NCBI GenBank assembly: GCA_018268735.1
Contig: JAFDWA010000136.1
Location: forward strand, 1 to 5,599
Length of the DNA: 5,599 nucleotides
From: Actinomycetota bacterium
GTDB taxonomy: Bacteria; Actinomycetota; Acidimicrobiia; Acidimicrobiales; Microtrichaceae
Direction of reading: 5' to 3'
Part shown: positions 1-4,653 of the stretch, piece after piece
Layout of the letters: the number at the start of each line of letters is the position of its first letter
Position numbering within the stretch: the first letter of the stretch is position 1
Notes under the pieces: generated by a model
Told to the model about the DNA's origin: nothing
What the model saw: the letters and a program-made list of their open reading frames with translations, nothing else
Database searches by the model: none
Program-made: the position numbers and the translations under genes

Positions 1-728
1 GTCGGTCCGTGGGTGCTGGCGATGGCGCGCAACGGCAGCTCCTCGATCCGACGGCACTCGGACAGGTAGCGGTCGGGATCGACGAGATCGACCCAGGGGC
101 TGTTCCACTTGGCGAACACACCGGTGCCGACGCTCCACTCGTCGGGGTCGAGGTCGTCGACGAACTCGGTGCCGCTCGAGACCGGGCATGCGTAGCAGTC
201 CGATGCCCAGTAGACGCCGGTGACGGGGTCGAACAGGCCCCGGGTGGTCGGCGAGTCGTACAGCGGCGGGCGAATCGCGCTCAGGGTGCGGTCGCCGACG
301 TCGAGGGTCTCGCCATCACCGAGCCACCGCCACCGGGTCGGTTCCACGGCGAGCTCGGAGCCGAGGCGCTCGCAGAGGTACCAGCTCGCGACGAGCGTCG
401 CGTTCGGGCAACGCCGGAGCAGCTCGTCGACGTTGCCGTAGTGATCGATGTCGTCGTGGCTGACGAAGACCCAGCGGACATCGGCCGGCTCGACGAGACC
501 GAACAGGTCCTCGAAGAACCGGTCCCGGTTGTCGGGGACGCCGGTGTCGACCACCACTGGCTGCGTGCCCCGGATCAGCATCGAGTTCATGTGGACCGAC
601 GGCCCTGGCTGATCCTCGCCGGCGGTGTCCTGGATGACCCAGGTCTCCGGGCCGATCTCGACCGGGCGGTAGCGGGGTCGTTCGGGAAGGTCCGATGGGT
701 TGATGGGCGTGCTGGGTGAGGTGTCCAT
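1..728 (-). CDS. Metallo-beta-lactamase-fold protein, flavodiiron (ODP) type, C-terminus cut off
   Basis: Reading the minus strand from the ATG at 728-726 gives an open frame that runs off the window edge (242 full residues, no stop). The start is chosen because AAGGTGG (734-740) lies five bases upstream. Visible landmarks are the early beta strands with VVVDTG (about 58-63), the metal motif SHDDIDHYGN (90-99; H91, D93, D95, H96), RPPLYDSPTTRGLFDP (153-168), the TGVYWASDCYA strand with D177, and STHGP at 238-242 with H240. This is the layout of the oxygen/nitric-oxide-reductase-like beta-lactamase domain of flavodiiron proteins. In classical flavodiiron proteins the first motif is HxExDH and a histidine lies about 19 residues before the later Asp. 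Here Asp replaces the Glu, and Y157/D158 occupy the histidine area. Any flavodoxin domain would lie outside the window. The fold is firm; redox activity is unproven. The gene is divergent from the LuxR-type regulator. Confidence 0.88.
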   Translation of the reverse strand, partial: MDTSPSTPINPSDLPERPRYRPVEIGPETWVIQDTAGEDQPGPSVHMNSMLIRGTQPVVVDTGVPDNRDRFFEDLFGLVEPADVRWVFVSHDDIDHYGNVDELLRRCPNATLVASWYLCERLGSELAVEPTRWRWLGDGETLDVGDRTLSAIRPPLYDSPTTRGLFDPVTGVYWASDCYACPVSSGTEFVDDLDPDEWSVGTGVFAKWNSPWVDLVDPDRYLSECRRIEELPLRAIASTHGP

Positions 729-733
729 GTCCG

Positions 734-740
734 CCACCTT
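734..740 (-). promoter_or_regulatory. Ribosome binding site of the metallo-beta-lactamase gene
   Basis: The minus strand reads AAGGTGG, then five bases (CGGAC), then ATG at 728. It resembles the anti-16S consensus at normal spacing and supports the chosen start, which no nearby alternative matches as well. Confidence 0.6.
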
Positions 741-750
741 GAGGGAGGGA

Positions 751-779
751 CCGTCGATGCGAACATCCCGCATCGACGG
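751..779. promoter_or_regulatory. Perfect 11-bp inverted repeat in the divergent intergenic region
   Basis: The arms CCGTCGATGCG (751-761) and CGCATCGACGG (769-779) are exact reverse complements with a 7-base spacer. The repeat lies 22 bases upstream of the metallo-beta-lactamase start and 85 bases upstream of the preferred start of the regulator. On the minus strand it would form a stem-loop just before the ribosome binding site at 734-740. It could be an operator for a dimeric regulator, possibly the adjacent LuxR-type protein, or an RNA hairpin in the 5' leader. No U-tract follows on either strand, so a rho-independent terminator is unlikely. The symmetry is seen directly; the function is inferred. 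Confidence 0.7.
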
Positions 780-852
780 GGACTTCTCTCCCGCAGGGTG
801 CGACGGAGCCACCCCCCAGAGGTGTGGGATGGCACGACTGGCGCATCCGTCC

Positions 853-858
853 GATACT
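853..858 (+). promoter_or_regulatory. Candidate -10 box for a leaderless regulator mRNA
   Basis: GATACT ends six bases before the ATG at 865, the spacing expected if transcription begins on the start codon itself. No clear -35 hexamer is seen at the usual distance, so this is a weak call. It agrees with the rise in third-position GC that begins at 865. Confidence 0.35.
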
Positions 859-864
859 GCTCAC

Positions 865-2022
865 ATGGCCGGAATGCTGACCATGGACAGGGTGCGCAGC
901 GACGTCGAGGTCCTCTCGCGGGCAGGCCTCGACGTGGCGACGTTCATCGCAGAGGTGGAGGCGTCGGTCGACCGCGCCGTCCCCCACGTCGCCGCGTGCA
1001 TGTGCACCGTGGATCCGGCGACGCGCCTGCTCACCAGCACGTACAAGTTCGGCGACCTGTACGGCAACGACGCGCACGACCTCGAGTGGGGCCTCATCGA
1101 GTACAGCGGCGTCGACCCGACCGCGTTCCCGGAGATGTTCGGGGAGCGTCGCGACTCGCTCGGGATGGTGGTCGAGACCGACGACGCCATCGAGACCAGC
1201 CCGAGGATGGAGCAGCTGATCATCCCCGAGTACGACTACTACGACGAGGCACGTCTGATCGCCCGACAGGGTGACCTCGCCTGGGGCGGCATGGCGTTGT
1301 TCCGGGGAAGGGACGATGCCCCGTTCTCCGAGTCGGAGCTGGCGTTCCTGGCATCGCTGTCGGGTGCCTACGCCGTCGGGTTGCGCGTCGGGCTGCTCAC
1401 CCGCTTCGTCGACCTCGGTGTCGACGGCGTCGCGCCCGACCCGGACCCGGATTCCGGTCCAGCGGTCGCCATCATCGACGCGGCGAACCGGGTGGTGCAG
1501 GTGTCGGTCGGTGCGACGCAGCTGCTCTCCGAGATGACCAGTCCCGCCAACTCCGCCGATGCGACCGGCACGCTGGCCGCGCTCGTCGCCGGGGCTCGTC
1601 GGTTCCAGGACGGCACGACCGACGTGCTGCCACGTGGTCGGGTCCGCCTCCCGTCAGGGCGGTGGCTGGTGCTGCACGCGTCGCCGCTGAGCTCGGCCGA
1701 CGGCCGAAGCGGCGACGTCGTCATCACGATGGAAGAGGCCCGACCACCCGAGATCGTGCCGCTCGTGGTCGCCGCGTTCGGACTGACCGAGCGCGAGCGC
1801 GACGTGACCCGCCTCGTCCTGCAGGGTTCCGACACCAAGGAGATCGCGGCGGCGCTGCACCTGTCGCGCTACACGGTGCAGGACCACCTCAAGGCCGTGT
1901 TCGACAAGGCTGACGTGCGCAGCCGTCGTGAGCTGGTGTCACGGGTCTACTTCGACCAGTACGCACCGCGGCTCGGATCCGAGGTCGCTCCGAGCGGCTG
2001 GTTCGCCGCATCGGAGGACTGA
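865..2022 (+). CDS. GAF-type sensor with C-terminal LuxR/GerE helix-turn-helix (transcriptional regulator)
   Basis: The 385-residue product has three parts. Residues 1-190 resemble a GAF sensor, opening with an alpha-helical segment that includes VEVLSRAGLDV. Residues about 200-290 look like a degenerate PAS-type segment (AVAIIDAANRVVQVS, later GRWLVLHASPL). Residues about 307-365 are a GerE DNA-binding domain: LTERERDVTRLVLQG, then SDTKEIAAALHLSRYTVQDHLKAVFDKADVRSRRELVSRV. There is no receiver domain and no transmembrane segment, so it is probably a cytoplasmic one-component regulator; the ligand is unknown. The frame is open upstream to 700. ATG 829 has an AGAGGT-like site, but codons 829-864 have only about half G/C in third positions, against about 90% after 865, so 865 is preferred (possibly leaderless). 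The gene is divergent from the metallo-beta-lactamase gene, and its last 76 bases overlap the methyltransferase gene on the other strand. Confidence 0.9.
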   Translation: MAGMLTMDRVRSDVEVLSRAGLDVATFIAEVEASVDRAVPHVAACMCTVDPATRLLTSTYKFGDLYGNDAHDLEWGLIEYSGVDPTAFPEMFGERRDSLGMVVETDDAIETSPRMEQLIIPEYDYYDEARLIARQGDLAWGGMALFRGRDDAPFSESELAFLASLSGAYAVGLRVGLLTRFVDLGVDGVAPDPDPDSGPAVAIIDAANRVVQVSVGATQLLSEMTSPANSADATGTLAALVAGARRFQDGTTDVLPRGRVRLPSGRWLVLHASPLSSADGRSGDVVITMEEARPPEIVPLVVAAFGLTERERDVTRLVLQGSDTKEIAAALHLSRYTVQDHLKAVFDKADVRSRRELVSRVYFDQYAPRLGSEVAPSGWFAASED

Positions 2023-2651
2023 GCTCCGAAGCGGGCCGCGACCCACGTCATGGGCTGTTCGCCCCCTGACGGCGTCGTGTGGATGTAGCGCCCGCGGGTG
2101 ATCTCGGTGAACCCCGGACCGAGCTCATCGAGCAGGTGGGTCGCGTCGTAGCGACGGACGGGAAGGTCCGAGCAGGACTCCGGACCGTCGGCCGCGAACG
2201 TCGTGATCAGCACCACTCCTCCGGGCGTGAGTGCATCGCGGAGGAGTCGTCGGTACACGACCCGCTCCTCGGGCTCGGTGAGGAAGTGGAACACCGCTCG
2301 GTCGTGCCACAGTTCCCACCGCCGCGGCGGCGTCCAGTCGAGCAGGTCGGCATGCAGCCACTCGATCGCGTCGGGATCCTGCACCCGGGACCGGGCATCC
2401 CGAATCGCCTCCTCGGAGATGTCCAGCACCGTCACGTCGACGTGTCCCCGTGCGATCAGCTCACCGGCCAGGTTCGATGCGCCCCCACCGACGTCGATCA
2501 CCGCGGCGGTGACCGGCACACCGCTGGCAGCGACGATCTCCAGCGAGCGGGACGGTTCCGCCTCATGCCAGCTGACCCGTTCGGACCCGATGCGCCGATA
2601 CCGGCCATCCCAGTGCGACTGCCGGTCGAAGGGGATGGACGGAGCGTTCAC
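1947..2651 (-). CDS. Class I SAM-dependent methyltransferase
   Basis: The 234-residue product begins with a GTG (2651-2649); no in-frame ATG exists before residue 201. The motifs run in the usual Rossmann order: HWDGRYRRIG (13-22), SWHEAEPSRSLEIV (27-40), SAM-binding motif I VIDVGGGASNLA (51-62), the acidic end of strand 2 VLDISEEAI (75-83), ADLLDW (101-106), WHDRAVFHFLTEPEER (115-130), LTPGGVVLITTFA (141-153) and ESCSDLPVRRYDA (158-170). Relatives with HDRAVFHFLT and CSGLPVxRY motifs are soluble SAM methyltransferases whose substrates are mostly undefined; this protein has CSDLP instead of CSGLP. Residues about 210-234 extend past MTWVAARF, where I expect relatives to end. This tail is encoded antisense to the regulator gene. 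The start lies 13 bases after the lipoprotein stop, with no good Shine-Dalgarno site, so translation is probably coupled. Confidence 0.9.
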   Translation of the reverse strand: MNAPSIPFDRQSHWDGRYRRIGSERVSWHEAEPSRSLEIVAASGVPVTAAVIDVGGGASNLAGELIARGHVDVTVLDISEEAIRDARSRVQDPDAIEWLHADLLDWTPPRRWELWHDRAVFHFLTEPEERVVYRRLLRDALTPGGVVLITTFAADGPESCSDLPVRRYDATHLLDELGPGFTEITRGRYIHTTPSGGEQPMTWVAARFGAQSSDAANQPLGATSDPSRGAYWSK

Positions 2652-2664
2652 CCGGACCAGGATG

Positions 2665-3174
2665 TCAGCTGCAGGACATCTCGATCGACGACGGCTCGAA
2701 TCCCAGGACGGGGTACAGCACTCCGGCTTTCAGCTCCCGGGAGTCGCCGCCGAAGTCCTTGTCCGCCCAGACGGTCGCTGTGGCGGCGGCCCCAACCTTG
2801 AGGCTCTCGGCCTTCCCGGTCCAGTCCATGTCCGCGCCCGGCAACCCCGAGAGGGTGGCGTGGCGGCCTGGCTCGGTCACCTTGTAGTTCTGGCCGTCGT
2901 AGTTGTTGCCCACGTAGAGCTGCACGTAGCAGTCGGGACCTGTGGGACCACCCCCGCCGCTCACGGTGGGGGTGGTGCTCGACCCGGCCGTCGACTCCGT
3001 CGCTGGTTGGCTGGTCGTGGTGTGCTCCGTCGCCGACTTCGCAGTCGTGGTCGTGGTCGTGGTCGTTGACGATGCATCGTCGGAGCTGCTGCATGCGACA
3101 GCGACTGCACAGAGCAGCGCCGTCGCCGCAGCCACACGAATCGGGAGGAGGAGGGCGCGTGGACTCGATGGCAT
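2665..3174 (-). CDS. Secreted lipoprotein with Thr/Ser linker and beta/gamma-crystallin domain
   Basis: The ATG at 3174 is chosen over an upstream in-frame ATG (3234) because GAGGA sits four bases before it and because a signal peptide follows directly. The 169-residue product starts with a signal peptide: basic RAL and PIR, a hydrophobic core, and lipobox AVAC with Cys28 as the predicted lipidated residue. Residues 29-78 form a low-complexity linker with a run of eight Thr, then GGGG. Residues 82-168 hold two Greek-key signatures of the beta/gamma-crystallin type (aromatic-x4-aromatic-x-G): Y87...Y92-x-G94 and W136...F141-x-G143. C82 and C168 bracket the domain and could form a disulfide. 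The usual calcium motif (N/D-N/D-x-x-S/T-S) is not conserved before S124 or at PSSI (161-164). It is probably an exported cell-envelope protein; its ligand is unknown. Confidence 0.85.
   Translation of the reverse strand: MPSSPRALLLPIRVAAATALLCAVAVACSSSDDASSTTTTTTTTAKSATEHTTTSQPATESTAGSSTTPTVSGGGGPTGPDCYVQLYVGNNYDGQNYKVTEPGRHATLSGLPGADMDWTGKAESLKVGAAATATVWADKDFGGDSRELKAGVLYPVLGFEPSSIEMSCS
3044..3067 (+). repeat. Four tandem hexamers (GTCGTG) inside the lipoprotein linker
   Basis: Three exact copies of GTCGTG are followed by GTCGTT. On the coding (minus) strand they give alternating ACG and ACC codons, an eight-threonine run. Because the unit is six bases, copy-number change would lengthen or shorten the linker without a frameshift. 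Confidence 0.75.
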
Positions 3175-3178
3175 GACG

Positions 3179-3183
3179 TCCTC
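3179..3183 (-). promoter_or_regulatory. Ribosome binding site of the lipoprotein gene
   Basis: GAGGA on the minus strand is followed by four bases and ATG 3174. It decides between this start and the in-frame ATG at 3234, which would place 20 polar residues ahead of the signal peptide. Confidence 0.6.
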
Positions 3184-3226
3184 GTACCCACTCGGATGCA
3201 TCGCATTCCGAACAGTCGCCGACGGC

Positions 3227-3242
3227 CGACGCAACGGCGTCG
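3227..3242. other. Short perfect stem-loop between acyltransferase and lipoprotein genes
   Basis: CGACGC (3227-3232) and GCGTCG (3237-3242) pair perfectly around the 4-base loop AACG. The element lies in the 154-bp gap after the acyltransferase stop and 52 bases upstream of the lipoprotein start. No U-tract follows, so it is not a standard terminator. It could be a weak transcript-end hairpin, an operator, or chance in GC-rich DNA. Confidence 0.35.
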
Positions 3243-3328
3243 AGGAGGGACGGGTTCGACCTGGTCCTGTGCCGGAGACGAGGAAGACACCGGATCCGAA
3301 CCCGCTCGCTCCGATCCGCTGCGGCTGT

Positions 3329-3907
3329 TCAATCGATGGGGAGCGCGTCCTCGTCTCTCAGTCGGATCTCCCCGAAGCGATCGGGCTTCAGCCCCTCCAT
3401 CCCGGTGTAGAAGTCACGGATCCGATCCATGTCGGCAACGAGATCGCCGCTCGGGAAGATGACCGGGCCGAAGCCACCGGTGCGGGTGCGTCGGTCGACG
3501 AACGCGCACACGATCGGCACGCCCGCCTGCTCGGCGATCCGGTAGAAGCCTGACTTCCAGTGCTCGGTGAGCGATCGGGTGCCCTCCGCCGGCACGACGA
3601 GGACCAGTCGATCCCTGCCGATGAACTCCTTCGCCAGCGACGTGACCATCCCGCCAGGAGCGCTGCGGTCGATCGGAACGCCACCGAGTCGGCGCATGAT
3701 CGGCCCAGCTGGTCCACGGAACAACGACTGCTTGCCGAGCCAGGAGATCTTCACCCCGTTGACGCGAGCGAGGGCAAGCGTCAACGGGAAGTCCCAGTTG
3801 GAGGTGTGGGGCGCCGCGATCATCACGCAGCGGTCTGGGACGGGTTCCGGAGCGGGCGCAGCGGACCATCGCCAGAGCGCGAGCCAGAGCCGGGCAAGAA
3901 GGGTCAT
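3329..3907 (-). CDS. Lysophospholipid acyltransferase, PlsC/LPLAT family
   Basis: The 192-residue product carries the family blocks in order: catalytic H-x4-D in APHTSNWDFPL (H34, D39), the acceptor-binding stretch SLFRGPAGPIMRRLGG (61-76) running into GGVPIDR (75-81), PAEGTRS (106-112; usually PEGTRS), and GVPIVCAFVD (129-138). An N-terminal hydrophobic, aromatic segment (LLARLWLALWRW, 3-14) would hold it at the membrane surface. The family transfers acyl groups from acyl-CoA or acyl-ACP to lysophospholipid-like acceptors; the exact acceptor cannot be read from the sequence. At 192 residues it belongs to the short form of the family and appears complete. ATG 3907 has no Shine-Dalgarno site, but a TAnnnT box lies six bases upstream, suggesting a leaderless mRNA. 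It stands alone, 154 bp upstream of the lipoprotein gene on the same strand. Confidence 0.9.
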   Translation of the reverse strand: MTLLARLWLALWRWSAAPAPEPVPDRCVMIAAPHTSNWDFPLTLALARVNGVKISWLGKQSLFRGPAGPIMRRLGGVPIDRSAPGGMVTSLAKEFIGRDRLVLVVPAEGTRSLTEHWKSGFYRIAEQAGVPIVCAFVDRRTRTGGFGPVIFPSGDLVADMDRIRDFYTGMEGLKPDRFGEIRLRDEDALPID

Positions 3908-3913
3908 CCGGCG

Positions 3914-3919
3914 ACGGTA
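3914..3919 (-). promoter_or_regulatory. Candidate -10 box of a leaderless acyltransferase mRNA
   Basis: The minus strand reads TACCGT, then six bases, then ATG 3907. The TAnnnT pattern at this distance is typical of actinobacterial leaderless promoters. No Shine-Dalgarno sequence is present, which supports the idea. A -35 element is not evident. Confidence 0.4.
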
Positions 3920-4361
3920 GCGGAGCAGCGACCCGGCACTGACTCACGCACTGCTCCGAGGTTCTGCCTGGCGTCGCAAACGGATGCATCTGCGGATCCG
4001 GTCATCGGACTTCGGTGAGCATCCGGCCAGGTCGCACACGAGGGAATGTGTACCCGGCGGGGAGCGCTGCAGGTCGTCCTGGTGCTCGGGTTCGACTTCC
4101 CGGAGGTCGCCGTCAGCTCAGCATGGATGGATCGACGATCGCTTCGGCTTCGACCGACCCAGCGCGGTCGCCGTGTCGGCGGACAGTCGCGTCCGGTGTG
4201 GTCAGGTCGCCCGCGTTGCCGACGCGCGTCGACGTCACCCCGGGCAGGCTTCCGCAGCAGATCCCACCCCGGCCGCGACGATGACATGAACGCGGGATCC
4301 GCTCCGATGCCGGCGGCCCACACGCACCAGTTCCACGACAGCATCCCGAACGGTGCGCTGC

Positions 4362-4466
4362 TCATCGCCCCACCCGATCCCGGGCCGCGGCGAACACGGC
4401 GACGACCCCGGGCTTCATCGCTGCTTCACGACGGAACTCTGTCGGCTGCTTCGATGAACGACACAT
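4362..4466 (-). CDS. Possible 34-residue small ORF with its own promoter and strong ribosome binding site
   Basis: From ATG 4466 to TGA 4364-4362 the minus strand encodes 34 residues beginning MCRSSKQPTEFRREAAM and ending in ARDRVGR, a basic hydrophilic peptide. A very purine-rich site, GAGGAGGGAGG, ends five bases before the ATG. A sigma70-like promoter with exact 17-bp spacing lies just upstream, giving a leader of roughly 25 bases. Its stop overlaps another ATG (4365) as ATGA, as in coupled genes, but the 153-codon frame that follows has no recognisable domain. I do not recognise the peptide. It may be a real small protein, a leader peptide, or the preserved head of a frameshifted gene. 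The expression signals are more persuasive than the peptide itself. Confidence 0.35.
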   Translation of the reverse strand: MCRSSKQPTEFRREAAMKPGVVAVFAAARDRVGR

Positions 4467-4467
4467 C

Positions 4468-4525
4468 CGAGCCTCCCTCCTCTGTGGTCTCCGCCCAGAA
4501 TCCGGTGTCTGTGAAACCCTGGCAA
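4468..4525 (-). promoter_or_regulatory. Sigma70-like promoter and Shine-Dalgarno site before the small ORF
   Basis: On the minus strand TTGCCA (4525-4520) and GATTCT (4502-4497) are separated by exactly 17 bases. Transcription would start near 4490, followed by the purine-rich Shine-Dalgarno stretch around 4482-4472. The -35 matches five of six consensus bases; the -10 is moderate. The promoter lies about 130 bases downstream of the ADP-ribosylglycohydrolase stop, on the same strand. Confidence 0.45.
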
Positions 4526-4653
4526 CTCCGGACAGATCAGCCAACAACCACGGAACTGGCCGACCCGCCAAGTAACGAACCGCGCACCGATCCCGACCGC
4601 CCCGACCCCGTCCGGGCCCGCCGCACGCCAGCTTCCGCGAGAGGCACCGCTGC

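Larger units (their letters stand above)
3908..4653. other. Long region without a confident gene
   Basis: About 750 bases separate the acyltransferase and ADP-ribosylglycohydrolase genes. Open frames exist on both strands (for example minus 4365-3904 and plus 4046-4711), but none shows a recognisable domain. Their translations are Arg/Pro/Ser-rich, typical of noncoding GC-rich frames. On the minus strand the most protein-like stretches switch between frames: 4466-4362, then one frame over to about 4240, back to about 4120, then over again to about 3950. This could be a decayed gene or chance. A promoter and small ORF near 4525-4362 are listed separately. No tRNA, terminator with U-tract, IS end or repeat array was found. 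Confidence 0.6.

Noticed and set aside
9..719. Long plus-strand open frame at the left end
   Set aside because: It is the antisense shadow of the metallo-beta-lactamase gene, whose minus-strand translation has clear motifs and a good ribosome binding site. The plus-strand translation shows no domain.
2079..2801. Plus-strand open frames across the methyltransferase and lipoprotein genes (2079-2801, 2203-3069)
   Set aside because: Arg/Pro/Ser-rich translations without domains, opposite two genes with strong family motifs.
3285..3328. Possible terminator after the acyltransferase gene
   Set aside because: Only short GC palindromes (CGGATCCG and CCGC/GCGG) are present and no U-tract follows, so a rho-independent terminator cannot be supported.
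4088..4108. T-loop-like GGTTCGAC with flanking CGGG and CCCG, suggesting a tRNA arm
   Set aside because: The loop is eight bases, no D arm or anticodon arm can be folded upstream, and no acceptor stem pairs. A second GGTTCGAC at 3253-3260 lacks a stem.
3904..4365. Minus-strand frame of 153 codons starting at ATG 4365
   Set aside because: The first 40 residues look somewhat protein-like (SWNWCVWAAGIGADPAF) with high third-position GC. The rest is Arg/Ser-rich without a domain and runs to the acyltransferase start. Not enough to call a gene.
4420..4466. Resemblance of the small-ORF stretch KQPTEFRREAA to the start of IS3-type OrfA proteins
   Set aside because: Similarity is limited to a few residues; no helix-turn-helix continuation, integrase core, terminal inverted repeats or target duplication was seen.
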